A stretch of 64,000 nt of DNA from assembly GCA_050260515.1 (NCBI GenBank), contig JBLNCI010000022.1, forward strand, positions 62,001 to 126,000. The letters are read 5' to 3'. This document shows positions 53,082-61,469 of this stretch, one piece after another (positions within the stretch are counted from its first letter, which is position 1; each line of letters opens with the position of its first letter). The translations under genes and the position numbers were made by a program. This DNA comes from DATJIG01 sp050260515 (GTDB lineage Bacteria > Pseudomonadota > Alphaproteobacteria > SMXQ01). The notes beneath the pieces are model-generated. The model was given only the letters and a program-made list of their open reading frames with translations, was not told where the DNA came from and did no database searches.

Positions 53082-54740
53082 ATGAAGAGCTTGCTCGGGT
53101 CAATCGCCGCCGTAGCCGCGGCCCTGCTTCTGGGAGGAGCGCACGCTCACGCCCAGCAGGGTGCCGCGGCTCTGAGCGGAACCGTGTCTTCGGCCGAGGA
53201 AGGCGCCATGGAAGGCGTCCTCGTCAGCGCCAAGAAGGACGGGTCCAACATCACCGTGACGGTGGTCAGCAACGACAAGGGGCAATACACCTTCCCCGCG
53301 TCGCGGCTGTCGCCCGGCCACTACACGCTCAAGATCCGCGCCGCCGGCTACGATGTCGACGGACCGAAGGATGCGGAGATCGCGTCGGGCAAGGCGGCGA
53401 AAGCCGACATCAAGCTCAAGAAGACGCGCAATCTCGCGGGCCAGCTCTCGAACGCCGAGTGGATCGCCAGCGTCCCCGCCGACGAAAAGGACAAGCGCTT
53501 CCTGAACGACTGCACCGGCTGCCACACCCTGCAGCGCGTGATGCGGTCGACCTACAGCTCGGATGACTTCCAGCAGGTCATCTTCAAGCGCATGGGGATG
53601 TATTCGCCGGGCTCGACCCCGTCGCATCCGCAGCCGCTGCTGCCGGGTCCGCGCGGCGAACGTCCGCGCATCAACCCGAACATCGCCAAGGTGGCCGGCG
53701 ACCTCCTCGCCCGCGTCAACCTGAGCGAGAGCCAGACCTGGGACTTCCCGATGAAGACGCTGCCCCGCCCGAAGGGCCGCGCGACCCAGGTGATCATCAC
53801 CGAGTACGACCTGCCCCGTCCGGACGCCCAGCCGCACGACGTGATGCTCGCTCCCGACGGGACCGCCTGGTACACGGACTTCGGCAGCCAGTACATGGGC
53901 ATGCTCGATCCGGCCACCGGCAAGGTCACCGACTTCGAGGTGCCGACCCTGAAGGCGGACTCGCCGAAGGGCCTGCTGGACATGGAATTCGACGCCCAGG
54001 GCAACGCCTGGGGCTCGATGATGTACCAGGGCGGCATCGCCATGTACGACCGCAAGGCGAAGGCGATGAAGGCCTATGAGATTCCGAAGGAGTGGCAGTC
54101 GAACAGCACCCAGGAATCGATGGTGTCGCCGGCCTACTCGCATCTCGACGGCTACGTCTGGACGAACAACCAGGAGGATCACTCGATCCTGCGGTTGAAC
54201 CTCAAGACCGGCCAGTTCGAGAACCTCGGCATCATGAAGGACGCCAAGGGCAAGCAGATCAGCGCCTACGGGATGCCGGCGGATCGCACGAACGGGCTCT
54301 ACCTGCTCGAGTTCGGCGGCACGTCGATCGGCCATCTGGACGCCAAGACCAAGGAGGTCACCATCTACCCGACGCCCTCGCCCGGCTCGAAGCCGCGGCG
54401 CGGTCGGGTCGACGAGCAGGACCGCCTGTGGTTCGCCGAGTACGGCAACAACGCCATCGGCATGTTCGATCCCAAGACGAAGCAGATCAAGGAGTGGCAG
54501 TTGCCGACCAACTGGTCGCTGCCGTACGACGTCGTCGCCACGAAGAAGGGCGAGGTCTGGACCGGCTCGATGCTGACCGACCAGATCGACCGTCTGGATT
54601 CCAACAGCGGCGAGTTCGTCGAGTACCTGCTGCCGCGCAGCACGAACATCCGCCGCGTCTACTTCGACAACGAGCGGAACACGCTGTGGGTCGGCAGCAA
54701 CCACGGCGCCTCCATTATCCGGTTGGAGCCGCAGAGCTAG
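53082..54740 (+). CDS. Exported fusion: carboxypeptidase-regulatory, cytochrome c and Vgb-like propeller
   Basis: A 552-aa exported protein. After a signal peptide (AVAAALLLGGAHAHA) residues 28-113 form a carboxypeptidase-regulatory-like beta sandwich (GTVSSAEEGAMEGVLVSA, GQYTFPASRLSPGHYTLKI). Next is a single heme c site with Cys144, Cys147, His148. The C-terminal 330 residues are a beta-propeller of the virginiamycin-B-lyase-like type (Vgb): repeats such as ITEYDLPRPDAQPHDVMLAPDGTAWYTD and GRVDEQDRLWFAEYGNNAIG. A role as a periplasmic redox or lyase enzyme is possible; antibiotic resistance is not implied. ATG at 53082. A terminator follows. Confidence 0.85.
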   Translation: MKSLLGSIAAVAAALLLGGAHAHAQQGAAALSGTVSSAEEGAMEGVLVSAKKDGSNITVTVVSNDKGQYTFPASRLSPGHYTLKIRAAGYDVDGPKDAEIASGKAAKADIKLKKTRNLAGQLSNAEWIASVPADEKDKRFLNDCTGCHTLQRVMRSTYSSDDFQQVIFKRMGMYSPGSTPSHPQPLLPGPRGERPRINPNIAKVAGDLLARVNLSESQTWDFPMKTLPRPKGRATQVIITEYDLPRPDAQPHDVMLAPDGTAWYTDFGSQYMGMLDPATGKVTDFEVPTLKADSPKGLLDMEFDAQGNAWGSMMYQGGIAMYDRKAKAMKAYEIPKEWQSNSTQESMVSPAYSHLDGYVWTNNQEDHSILRLNLKTGQFENLGIMKDAKGKQISAYGMPADRTNGLYLLEFGGTSIGHLDAKTKEVTIYPTPSPGSKPRRGRVDEQDRLWFAEYGNNAIGMFDPKTKQIKEWQLPTNWSLPYDVVATKKGEVWTGSMLTDQIDRLDSNSGEFVEYLLPRSTNIRRVYFDNERNTLWVGSNHGASIIRLEPQS

Positions 54741-54770
54741 TCAGTTCCGGGGAGGCGACTCGGAGCCGAG

Positions 54771-54817
54771 GAGAGGCGCGCGGGGCCGAAGAAGCCCCGG
54801 CGCCTCTTCCTTTTCGG
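54771..54817 (+). terminator. Terminator, first copy of a 47-bp repeat
   Basis: Stem AGAGGCGC (54772-54779) with GCGCCTCT (54800-54807), inner GGGGC/GCCCC, 7-nt loop CGAAGAA, then TCCTTTTC. It ends the propeller-fusion gene. An almost identical copy lies at 55178-55224, with a single difference (C at 54796, T at 55203). Confidence 0.85.
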
Positions 54818-54990
54818 CCCGGCCCTAAAAAGACATCGCACGGTCGGCGCGATCGTCGGAAAGGATCCGGCGGGTTCCGGCGGTTTTGCGAGATTCTGCC
54901 TTCGCCGCCGCGGCGGTCGCCGCGCCGATCCCCAACCAAACCCCTTGCTTCTCCACAAAGCTGATACGGTGCCCTGAACAAACAGGGAGA

Positions 54991-55143
54991 ATGCAGGTGG
55001 GCAGGGCAATCGATCACAAGGGCGAGGTTCTCGATGCGTCGCGGCCGGGACTGAAGACGCTCTACGTCATCCTGGCCGGAATCGCGCTGTTTCTCGTCTA
55101 CCAGCTCTGGATTCCGCTGAAGGCTATGGTCGGAATGGGATGA
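54991..55143 (+). CDS. Small single-span membrane protein
   Basis: A 50-aa protein: a basic/acidic head MQVGRAIDHKGEVLDASRPG followed by one transmembrane helix (LYVILAGIALFLVYQLWIPL) and KAMVGMG. ATG at 54991 has AGGGAGA upstream, a good ribosome site. It is framed by the two copies of the 47-bp terminator, supporting an independent gene. Function unknown. Confidence 0.65.
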   Translation: MQVGRAIDHKGEVLDASRPGLKTLYVILAGIALFLVYQLWIPLKAMVGMG

Positions 55144-55177
55144 GCTGAGGCGGGACACCGCTTCAATTCGACGAGAT

Positions 55178-55224
55178 GAGAGGCGCGCGGGGCCGAAGAA
55201 GCTCCGGCGCCTCTTCCTTTTCGG
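55178..55224 (+). terminator. Terminator, second copy of the 47-bp repeat
   Basis: Same hairpin and tail as 54771-54817; the one base change turns a G-C pair of the inner stem into a G-T wobble, so the structure is kept. It follows the 50-aa membrane protein and abuts the 3' end of the convergent EI24-like gene. Confidence 0.82.
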
Positions 55225-55228
55225 GGCG

Positions 55229-55912
55229 TCACACCCGCGTCGGAGCGCCTGTGCGCTCCCGGGCGATGCCTTCGTACACGTGCACCATGAACGCGGCGGC
55301 GAACGCCGGCAGGAACAGCCCGACCATCGGGATCGAGAACAGGAACGCGATCACGACCCCGGCGACGAACGTCGCCGCGCGATGGCGGCGGCGCAGATCG
55401 CGCGCCGCGCCGAGCGGCATGTGGCGCAGAGCCACCAGCTCGAAGTACTCGCGCCCCAGCAGGTACCCGTTCAGCGAATAGAACAGCGCCACGTTGACCG
55501 CCGGAAAGAACAGATAGATCGGCAACGCGAGCAGGTTCAGCAGCACCGTGACGAGCGCCAGTCGGACCGATCCCCACGCTGCGGCGGCAACCGGAGGCGC
55601 GCGGCCGAGGTCGTCCGGGTAATGCCGGCGCTCGACCGCCTCGGCGGCGTCGTCGAGGAAGATTCCCTGCACGGCCACCATCGCGCCGGGGAACAGCAGG
55701 CCCGCGACGATGACCGCCGCGATGCCGCCGATCGCGGCGATGGCGGAGTCGAGCCAGCCGATTCCCGTCAGCGCGAGGTACTGCAGCGCCCATGCGGCGG
55801 CGCCGACCAGCGCGACGAACAATGCGATCGCCGCCACGGCGCCGCGAACGATGACGCGGCGGAACGCGGGATCGTGGGCCTGAGCGAATGCCGTATAGAG
55901 ATGCGAGAGCAC
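55229..55912 (-). CDS. EI24/CysZ-like membrane protein
   Basis: A protein of about 227 aa with at least four transmembrane segments (AAIALFVALVGAAAWAL, LDSAIAAIGGIAAVIVAGLLF, LVTVLLNLLALPIYLFFPAVNVALF, FVAGVVIAFLFSIPMVGLFLPAF). ALPIYLFFPAVNVALFYSLNGYLLGREYFELVALRH is the EI24 (DUF540) core, so it resembles CysZ, a sulfate-related membrane protein, though the bacterial alphaproteobacterial members are poorly studied. The start is uncertain: GTG at 55912 after AGGATCC, or ATG at 55951. Confidence 0.82.
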   Translation of the reverse strand: MLSHLYTAFAQAHDPAFRRVIVRGAVAAIALFVALVGAAAWALQYLALTGIGWLDSAIAAIGGIAAVIVAGLLFPGAMVAVQGIFLDDAAEAVERRHYPDDLGRAPPVAAAAWGSVRLALVTVLLNLLALPIYLFFPAVNVALFYSLNGYLLGREYFELVALRHMPLGAARDLRRRHRAATFVAGVVIAFLFSIPMVGLFLPAFAAAFMVHVYEGIARERTGAPTRV

Positions 55913-55989
55913 AGCGGATCCTGGATGGACGCGGGATGGAACCGCCCGCACGATCGCCGACCGCGCGTGACGGGGCGCTTGACGATTCG

Positions 55990-56001
55990 GTTAACGTTAA
56001 C
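55990..56001. repeat. Palindrome GTTAACGTTAAC (first copy)
   Basis: A perfect 12-bp palindrome in the gap between the EI24-like gene and the outer-membrane protein gene. An 11-of-12 copy (GTTAACGTTAAA) lies just after that gene at 56795-56806. Two copies flanking one gene suggest a binding site or a small repeat family; no function is known to me. Confidence 0.6.
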
Positions 56002-56130
56002 GGGCGCCGTCCGTGTCAGCGTCGCCGCAGCTTACAGCGACGTTCCGCTTTTTTGCTACGCACCGTTCACAGACGATTCACGGCGGCCAAGCGATCCTCC
56101 AGGGAACGCGTTCACACCCGACGGCGCGGC

Positions 56131-56775
56131 ATGCGGACGGCACCGGCAATAGCATTTGCGGCGGGGCTCCTGATGGCCCTGAGCGGCGTCGCGCGCGCCG
56201 CCGACGACGGCCCCTACCTCGGCCTCGGGCTGGGCAGCCACTTCCTGTCGGACGCACCGCTCGCCGGCGGCGCGGTATCCGGCGAAGCGAGATTCGAGAA
56301 CGGCTGGGCGACCATCGGAAGCGTGGGACTGGCGCTCAACCGCAATTGGCGCGCGGAGGTCGAGGTGGGCTATCGCCGCAACAACGTCGCATCGGTGAGC
56401 GGCGGCAGCGCGACCGGTGAAGTCAATGCCTGGAGCGGACTCGGCAACGTGCTCTACGACGTCGATCTCGGATCGAGCTGGACGCCCTATGTCGGCGTCG
56501 GCGCCGGTGCGCTGCGCTACCGCGCCTCGGGCCTGCGCACATCCGGCGGCAGTCTCACCGACAGCGACGTCGTTTTCGCCTATCAGGGCATCATCGGCGT
56601 CAGCTACGCGGTCACTCCCAACAGTCGCTTCTTCCTCGATTACCGCTACCTTCGCGCCGACGATCCGAGCGTGCGCGATGCCGCGGGCAACTCGCTGCGC
56701 ACCGAGTACCACTCGAACACGCTGATGTTCGGATTCCGCTTCACGCTCGCGCAGCCGACCCCTGAGGCGCGCTGA
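56131..56775 (+). CDS. Outer membrane beta-barrel protein
   Basis: A 214-aa protein with a signal peptide (IAFAAGLLMALSGVARA) and alternating amphipathic strands typical of the small 8-strand OMP barrels: YLGLGLGSHFLSD, WRAEVEVGYRRNNV, WTPYVGVGAGALRYRA, SRFFLDYRYLRADD and a final strand ending LMFGFRFTLAQPTPEAR. The last residue is not aromatic, which is less usual. ATG at 56131. Role unknown (adhesin-, opacity- or structural-type). Confidence 0.85.
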   Translation: MRTAPAIAFAAGLLMALSGVARAADDGPYLGLGLGSHFLSDAPLAGGAVSGEARFENGWATIGSVGLALNRNWRAEVEVGYRRNNVASVSGGSATGEVNAWSGLGNVLYDVDLGSSWTPYVGVGAGALRYRASGLRTSGGSLTDSDVVFAYQGIIGVSYAVTPNSRFFLDYRYLRADDPSVRDAAGNSLRTEYHSNTLMFGFRFTLAQPTPEAR

Positions 56776-56794
56776 CGTCCTCGCCCGCTCCTGC

Positions 56795-56806
56795 GCGTTA
56801 ACGTTA
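56795..56806. repeat. GTTAACGTTAAA (second, imperfect copy)
   Basis: Lies 19 bp after the outer-membrane protein gene and differs from the palindrome at 55990-56001 only in the last base. Confidence 0.6.
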
Positions 56807-56974
56807 AATCGTCCCAGAACCCGCGCGCATCCTCGCTGGCCGTCGCGGCGACTCCGTGCGGATTTGTCTCAAATTCGAAACGACTTTTTTTGAAAGACCA
56901 CGGAACCGCCGGTATGCTCACGAACCAGTGAACGATCGTGATTACCGCTTCGTAAAGATCCCGTGGAGGTCGTC

Positions 56975-57187
56975 ATGGCACATCGCATTCTCGTGAACGA
57001 ACGCGCGGTCCGCACGTCGGACTGGTACGCCCGCAAGTCGCTGCTCACGCGCGACATGTACGCGGCGTCCCAGAGCACCGGCACGGTCACGATTTCCGGC
57101 CTGCTCATCCGGATCGCGATCACGTCGGTGCTGGTGGCGGCGATGCTGATCGCCACCAACAGCCTGATGCTGCACTGGCTGCACTAG
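56975..57187 (+). CDS. Small membrane protein
   Basis: A 70-aa protein: a soluble N-terminal part (AHRILVNERAVRTSDWYARKSLLTRDMYAASQ) and one transmembrane helix (ISGLLIRIAITSVLVAAMLIAT) near the C-terminus. ATG at 56975 has GGAGG at a proper distance. No family recognised. Confidence 0.6.
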   Translation: MAHRILVNERAVRTSDWYARKSLLTRDMYAASQSTGTVTISGLLIRIAITSVLVAAMLIATNSLMLHWLH

Positions 57188-57200
57188 GCAGCCCGGTCGG

Positions 57201-58076
57201 TCAGGATTTCAGGACCGGCACGGCGAGCCGGATCATCTCGTCGGCGGCATCCCACGGCACCAGGTGCTTGCAGCCGTCGACGATGTGCAGATTGAGCTGA
57301 GGATATTTCTCCTTCAGCAGCGTCGCGCGCTCGAATGCGTTGGCGCGATCGTTCTTCCCGAAGATCATCAGCAGCGGCATCTTGAGCTCGGTGAGCCGCT
57401 GCCACAGTTCGGGGCCCGTCTTCTCCTTGGGCTGCTTCTTCGCCGCTTCGGCGACCTCGTTGCGCGCCACGAACGCCTCGAAGTTCTTGCCCGTGCTCCG
57501 GCTGTGACGGAGGGCGAGTTCCTCGGGCGTGATGAGCTCGTGGTGGAACAGGTTGGCCTCGAGCAGCTTCCGCGTGTCGTCGATCGTCGGCTCGGATTGC
57601 GCCATGCGACGTTCGAGGCGCTGCTGCACGGCGGCCTCGCGGTCGGCGCCCTGGGTCTTCGTGTCGAGCGGCGGCAGCAGACTGCCGGTGCCGAGCACGA
57701 TGACGTGGCTGTAGCGCTCCGGCTCCTGCAGCGCGAGCTGCACCGCCATCCCGCCCGCCTGCGAATGCGCGACCAGCGCCGCTTTCTTGAGGCCGAGCGC
57801 GTCGGCGATCTTCGGCACCAGCTTGCGACGGAACGCGACGGTGTGGTCGGTCGGAACGTCGGACAGGCCGAATCCGGGCTGATCGAAGGCGATGGCGCGG
57901 AATCCGGCGCGGGCGAACGGGCCGAGATTGCGGATGAAGACGTCGGCCGAGGAGCCGAGCGAGGCGCCGTGCAGCAAAAGCAGCGGATGCCCCTGCCCTT
58001 CCTCGATGTATCGGATGCGGAGCCCGTCGACGGTCACGTACTTGTCGGCGATGCGGCTGGTCACTTCGGTGGCCAT
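57201..58076 (-). CDS. Alpha/beta hydrolase (MhpC/C-C hydrolase-like)
   Basis: A 291-aa hydrolase. It has LLLLHGASLGSSADVFIRNL for the oxyanion loop, FDQPGFGLSD, the nucleophile Ser in AHSQAGG, Asp in FGKNDRANAFE and His in DGCKHLVPWD. The overall shape matches the meta-cleavage-product hydrolases (MhpC, BphD), and the window also encodes an extradiol dioxygenase, though 55 kb away. ATG 58076 with GGGAGGAA; 61 bp separate it from the GlcG-like gene. Confidence 0.87.
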   Translation of the reverse strand: MATEVTSRIADKYVTVDGLRIRYIEEGQGHPLLLLHGASLGSSADVFIRNLGPFARAGFRAIAFDQPGFGLSDVPTDHTVAFRRKLVPKIADALGLKKAALVAHSQAGGMAVQLALQEPERYSHVIVLGTGSLLPPLDTKTQGADREAAVQQRLERRMAQSEPTIDDTRKLLEANLFHHELITPEELALRHSRSTGKNFEAFVARNEVAEAAKKQPKEKTGPELWQRLTELKMPLLMIFGKNDRANAFERATLLKEKYPQLNLHIVDGCKHLVPWDAADEMIRLAVPVLKS

Positions 58077-58137
58077 CGGTTCCTCCCTCGTTGTCGGCGT
58101 GCGCGATCGTACCACGCACCCGCGGCTCGCGGGAGCC

Positions 58138-58566
58138 TCACGGCTCCGCGTGCAGTCCCGCGGCCTTGACCCCGGCGACCGCGCAGGCCTCGTCGTTCTG
58201 CGCCGAATCGCCGCTCACCCCGACCGCTCCGAGCAGGTTGCCGGCCGCGTCGCGCACCAGAAGTCCACCCTGCACCGGGATGATGCGTCCTCCAGACGCC
58301 GCCGTCGCCGCGGCGACGAACTCCGGGAGATCCTTCGCGAGCTTGGCGATCTGCGCCGACGAGCGGCCGAGACCGAGCGCGCCCCACGCCTTGCCGTAGG
58401 CGATGTCGAAGCGCAGCAGGCTCGAGTTGTCCTGCTTCTTGAACACGACGAGGTGCCCGCCGTCGTCGAGCACCGCGACGCTCATCGGCTTCAGCTTCAT
58501 CTGCGTCGCGGTGGCGAGCGCGGCATCGACGATCGTCGACGCCTGGTCGAGCGTGATCTTGGTCAT
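58138..58566 (-). CDS. GlcG/HbpS family protein, cytosolic
   Basis: A 142-aa DUF336 protein without a signal peptide: TLDQASTIVDAALATATQMKLKPMSVAVLDDGGHLV and GGRIIPVQGGLLVRDAAGNLLGAVGVSGD. GlcG-type proteins occur in glycolate and aromatic operons; their role is not settled. ATG at 58566 has GGGGGACC. Paralogue of 50286-50822. It sits between the hydrolase and MOSC genes. Confidence 0.87.
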   Translation of the reverse strand: MTKITLDQASTIVDAALATATQMKLKPMSVAVLDDGGHLVVFKKQDNSSLLRFDIAYGKAWGALGLGRSSAQIAKLAKDLPEFVAAATAASGGRIIPVQGGLLVRDAAGNLLGAVGVSGDSAQNDEACAVAGVKAAGLHAEP

Positions 58567-58654
58567 AGGTCCCCCGGTGCGTGGCCGTAGGCCGGCCGTC
58601 CTGAAAAGCGGCGCATCCTAACGGCGCCGCGGCCGAGCCGCCAGTGGTCCGGCG

Positions 58655-59194
58655 TCAGACGGTCGTGAGCGCCCGATGCGGTGCCGGCGGGAGCGTGATC
58701 TCGATCGCATCTCCGGGGCGGACCTCGCCGTCGGCAACGACGACCGCCATCACCCCGCAGCGGTACACCGGATTGCCCTCGGCGTCCTTGCCGATGACCG
58801 CCTCCATCAGGCCCTGCTGGAAATCGTTGAGCTGGCGGCACGGCTTGCGCAGCCCGGTGACTTCGATAACGGCGTCCGCGCCGAGGCGCAGGCGCGTTCC
58901 CGCCGGCAGCGTCAGGAGGTCGATGCCGCGCGTGGTCACGTTCTCGCCCACGGTGCCCGGCGTCACGCGGTAGCCGGCGGCACGCAGCTCCTCCTGCAGC
59001 TCCTCGTGGATCAGATGCACCTGCCGCAGGTTGGGCCGGTCGGGATTGCGGCGCACGTCGACCCGATGACGCACCTTTTCGCCGAGATGAGCGTCGCCCT
59101 CGACGCCGAGGCCGGTGATGAGCCGGATCGCCGGTTGATTCGGTTTGGTGAACGTGTGCGATCCGCTACGGCTCACGGCGACGACGACGGCCAT
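58655..59194 (-). CDS. MOSC domain protein
   Basis: A 179-aa single-domain MOSC protein, the fold used by molybdenum-cofactor sulfurases and MOSC reductases to carry sulfur on a Cys. LRKPCRQLNDFQ includes the conserved Cys. The N-terminal strand AVVVAVSRSGSHTFTKPNQPAIRLI, and GENVTTRGIDLLTLPAGTRL, are typical. ATG at 59194 with GGGGAGC. Stand-alone MOSC proteins often act with molybdenum enzymes or N-hydroxylated substrates; none is nearby. Confidence 0.9.
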   Translation of the reverse strand: MAVVVAVSRSGSHTFTKPNQPAIRLITGLGVEGDAHLGEKVRHRVDVRRNPDRPNLRQVHLIHEELQEELRAAGYRVTPGTVGENVTTRGIDLLTLPAGTRLRLGADAVIEVTGLRKPCRQLNDFQQGLMEAVIGKDAEGNPVYRCGVMAVVVADGEVRPGDAIEITLPPAPHRALTTV

Positions 59195-59230
59195 CGGCTG
59201 CTCCCCTCGTGACAATCCTAATGACAATAC

Positions 59231-60208
59231 CTAACGATACAGCCCGGCGGCGCGGGCGCGCTGCTGCACCAGCCCCAGCACCAGATCGACCGTCGGCGTC
59301 GGCACCTCGACCAGCCGGCCCATCTCCTGCACCGCTGTCACCAGCGCATCGATCTCCATCGGACGGCCGCGCTCGAGATCCTGAAGCATCGACGTCTTGT
59401 GGGCGCCGACCGCGGCGGCCCCGGCGATCCGCTTGTCGACGTCGATGCCGAACTTCACCCCGAGCTTCTCGCCGATGGCCTGCGCCTCCAGCATCATCGC
59501 ACGCGCGACCGCGCGCGTGCCCGGATCGGTGGCGATGACGTCCAGTGTCGCGTGGGTCAGCGCGCTGATCGGATTGAAGCAGCAGTTGCCCCACAGCTTG
59601 ATCCAGATCTCGTCGCGGATGCGCGGCCGCACCGGCGCCTTGAGCCCGGCCTTGATCATCGCCTCCGACAATGCCATGACACGCGCGGTCCTCTCGCCGG
59701 TCGGCTCGCCGAGCGTGAAGCGATCGCCCTCGACGTGTTTGACCACGCCCGGCGCGATCACCTCGCAGGCCGGATAGACGACGCAGCCGATGGCGCGCTC
59801 CGGCCCGATGCCGGACCACTGCACGCCGCCGGGATCGACGGATTCGAGGCGCCGGTCGCGCCACGGACTGTCGAGGCCGTGGAAGTACCACCACGGCACT
59901 CCGTTGACGCCCCACACCACGGCGGTGTCGGGGCCGAACAGCGGCTTCAGTTGATCGACGACGCCGGGAACCGAGTGCGCCTTCAGGGTGATGACGACGT
60001 AGTCCTGCGGACCGGCCTCGGCGGCGCTGCCCACGGCCCGCACCTGCGCGACCTTCTCGTGGCCGTCACGGATGAGGCGGAGACCGTTCGACTGCATCGC
60101 CGTCAGATGTGGCCCGCGCGCAACCAGCGTGACGTCGAAACCGGCAAGCGCCAGTTCCGCGCCGAGGAAGCCGCCGATTGCCCCGGCGCCGAAAATGCAA
60201 ATGCGCAT
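59231..60208 (-). CDS. 2-dehydropantoate 2-reductase-like (ApbA/PanE) oxidoreductase
   Basis: A 325-aa NADP-dependent ketopantoate-reductase-like enzyme. N-terminal ICIFGAGAIGGFLGAELALAG is the Rossmann start; the C-terminal helical domain has EIWIKLWGNCCFNPISALTHATLD with the catalytic Lys and substrate-binding Asn. Such homologues in catabolic operons often reduce other 2-oxo acids. ATG at 60208 is chosen over the longer open frame. It lies upstream of MOSC, GlcG-like and hydrolase genes on the same strand, perhaps one operon. Confidence 0.88.
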   Translation of the reverse strand: MRICIFGAGAIGGFLGAELALAGFDVTLVARGPHLTAMQSNGLRLIRDGHEKVAQVRAVGSAAEAGPQDYVVITLKAHSVPGVVDQLKPLFGPDTAVVWGVNGVPWWYFHGLDSPWRDRRLESVDPGGVQWSGIGPERAIGCVVYPACEVIAPGVVKHVEGDRFTLGEPTGERTARVMALSEAMIKAGLKAPVRPRIRDEIWIKLWGNCCFNPISALTHATLDVIATDPGTRAVARAMMLEAQAIGEKLGVKFGIDVDKRIAGAAAVGAHKTSMLQDLERGRPMEIDALVTAVQEMGRLVEVPTPTVDLVLGLVQQRARAAGLYR

Positions 60209-60334
60209 GAGAGGACTCGTGATTGGACTCGAACGCGACGCGGCGCGACGCGCCCGCGGTGGAACCGGAGCATGCCATGAGCCGGGCCCGTTCGCCACGG
60301 CCCGGCCGTCACTTGGGACGTGACCGAGCGCCTC

Positions 60335-60721
60335 TCAGCGCGGAAGCGGGCCCGGCGCGCCTTGCGTCTCCGAGACCCGCCGCAGCTCGGCGTCCTTCCG
60401 CTTCCAGCGCGTCCGCGCATCCTCGGTGAGGTCGTCGAGATCGCGCCGCACGCGCTGCGCGATCTGCAGGCCGGCGAACCCCGCCCCCCAGATCGCGCCG
60501 ACCAAGGCTCCCGCCTCGAACACGAGCGCGATCCAATGCGCATCGATGCTGCTGTTGAAGAATTCGAGCGGCAGCACGACCAGGGGAATGAACGTGAAGG
60601 CAAGTAGCAACGCGGCGGCGCCGATTCCGAGCCCCGCTCCGGCGAGCGTCACGAACCCGACTTTGAACTCGATCCTGATGCGCCCTAGCGCGTACTGCGA
60701 ATCATGCGACGGATCCCCCAT
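60335..60721 (-). CDS. Hypothetical two-helix membrane protein
   Basis: A 128-aa protein with two transmembrane segments (FVTLAGAGLGIGAAALLLAFTFIPLVVLPL and WIALVFEAGALVGAIWGAGFAGLQ) and a charged, coiled-coil-like tail (RRDLDDLTEDARTRWKRKDAELRRV). ATG 60721 with GGGGGGAG, a strong site. Family unknown. Confidence 0.65.
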   Translation of the reverse strand: MGDPSHDSQYALGRIRIEFKVGFVTLAGAGLGIGAAALLLAFTFIPLVVLPLEFFNSSIDAHWIALVFEAGALVGAIWGAGFAGLQIAQRVRRDLDDLTEDARTRWKRKDAELRRVSETQGAPGPLPR

Positions 60722-60970
60722 CCGCTCCCCCCTGCGATCCTGAGCTCGGCGTTCGCCGCCACCCCGGTGCACGACGCAATCGACTGCCCGGGAACGCGGC
60801 CCCTCCCGCATTCCCTCGCTCGCTGAGGATGCCACGTGAGGCGCCAGCAAGGAACCGAACAATGCACGCCGCTATCCGGCCGCAGACCAATATCTGGTGC
60901 CGAGGCCACGGCGAACACCCCTGAAAAGGGAGCCTTCGACGACGTTAACGATATGGCCCGCAGGAGGGCC

Positions 60971-61171
60971 TTAGCGGCGGAACAGCCACAGCACGAGCGA
61001 GATCGCGACGCTCACCGCGAGGCACGTGACGATGGGGACATAGAATCGGACGTTTTCGCGCTCGATGACGATGTCACCGGGGAGCCTCCCGAGCCCGATC
61101 CGGCCGAGCCACGGCCATAGCAGTCCGACGGCCACACAGGCGATTCCGATGACGATCAGCGTCCGCGACAT
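60971..61171 (-). CDS. DUF2905 small membrane protein
   Basis: A 66-aa protein with two transmembrane helices: TLIVIGIACVAVGLLWPWL and PIVTCLAVSVAISLVLWLF, joined by GLGRLPGDIVIERENVRFYVP, which is the DUF2905 signature. Function unknown. ATG 61171, 38 bp from the tRNA. Confidence 0.88.
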   Translation of the reverse strand: MSRTLIVIGIACVAVGLLWPWLGRIGLGRLPGDIVIERENVRFYVPIVTCLAVSVAISLVLWLFRR

Positions 61172-61206
61172 CGACTCGGCACTGCGTTACCGGGTGGGGA
61201 GCGAAA

Positions 61207-61281
61207 TGGTGAGCCCGCTGGGGATCGAACCCAGGACCCTCTGATTAAAAGTCAGATGCTCTACCCCTGAGCTACGGGCTC
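61207..61281 (-). tRNA. tRNA-Lys (UUU)
   Basis: The minus strand folds as a full tRNA: acceptor GAGCCCG with CGGGCTC, D arm GCTCAGGGGTAGAGC, anticodon arm CTGAC-TTTTAAT-CAG region with anticodon TTT, and T arm CTGGGTTCGATCCCCAG. The 3' CCA is encoded (61207-61209). It has no variable-loop expansion. No integrase or repeated 3' end was seen near it. Confidence 0.95.
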
Positions 61282-61469
61282 CCACGGCGGCACGACGGCC
61301 GCGCGGCGAAGACGCCGGCGGGGCGTCGCGCGGCGCCACCATACGGAGAGGCACCGGCACGGTCAACGGCGAGCGGCTCCTGCCGCGAGCGCCTCACATC
61401 CCTCGGGCCGGTGGGCCATTTCACGAGGCGGAAAGGGAACATCGGCACCGCCCGCCGCGTTTCGACGGC

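Noticed and set aside
52817..53083. 88-codon minus-strand frame in the gap before the propeller-fusion gene
   Set aside because: No ribosome site, signal, membrane segment or family similarity; it covers the region expected to hold the promoter of the plus-strand gene.
61207..61281. tRNA-Lys as an integration site for a mobile element
   Set aside because: No integrase, direct repeat of the tRNA 3' end or shift in composition was seen on either side.
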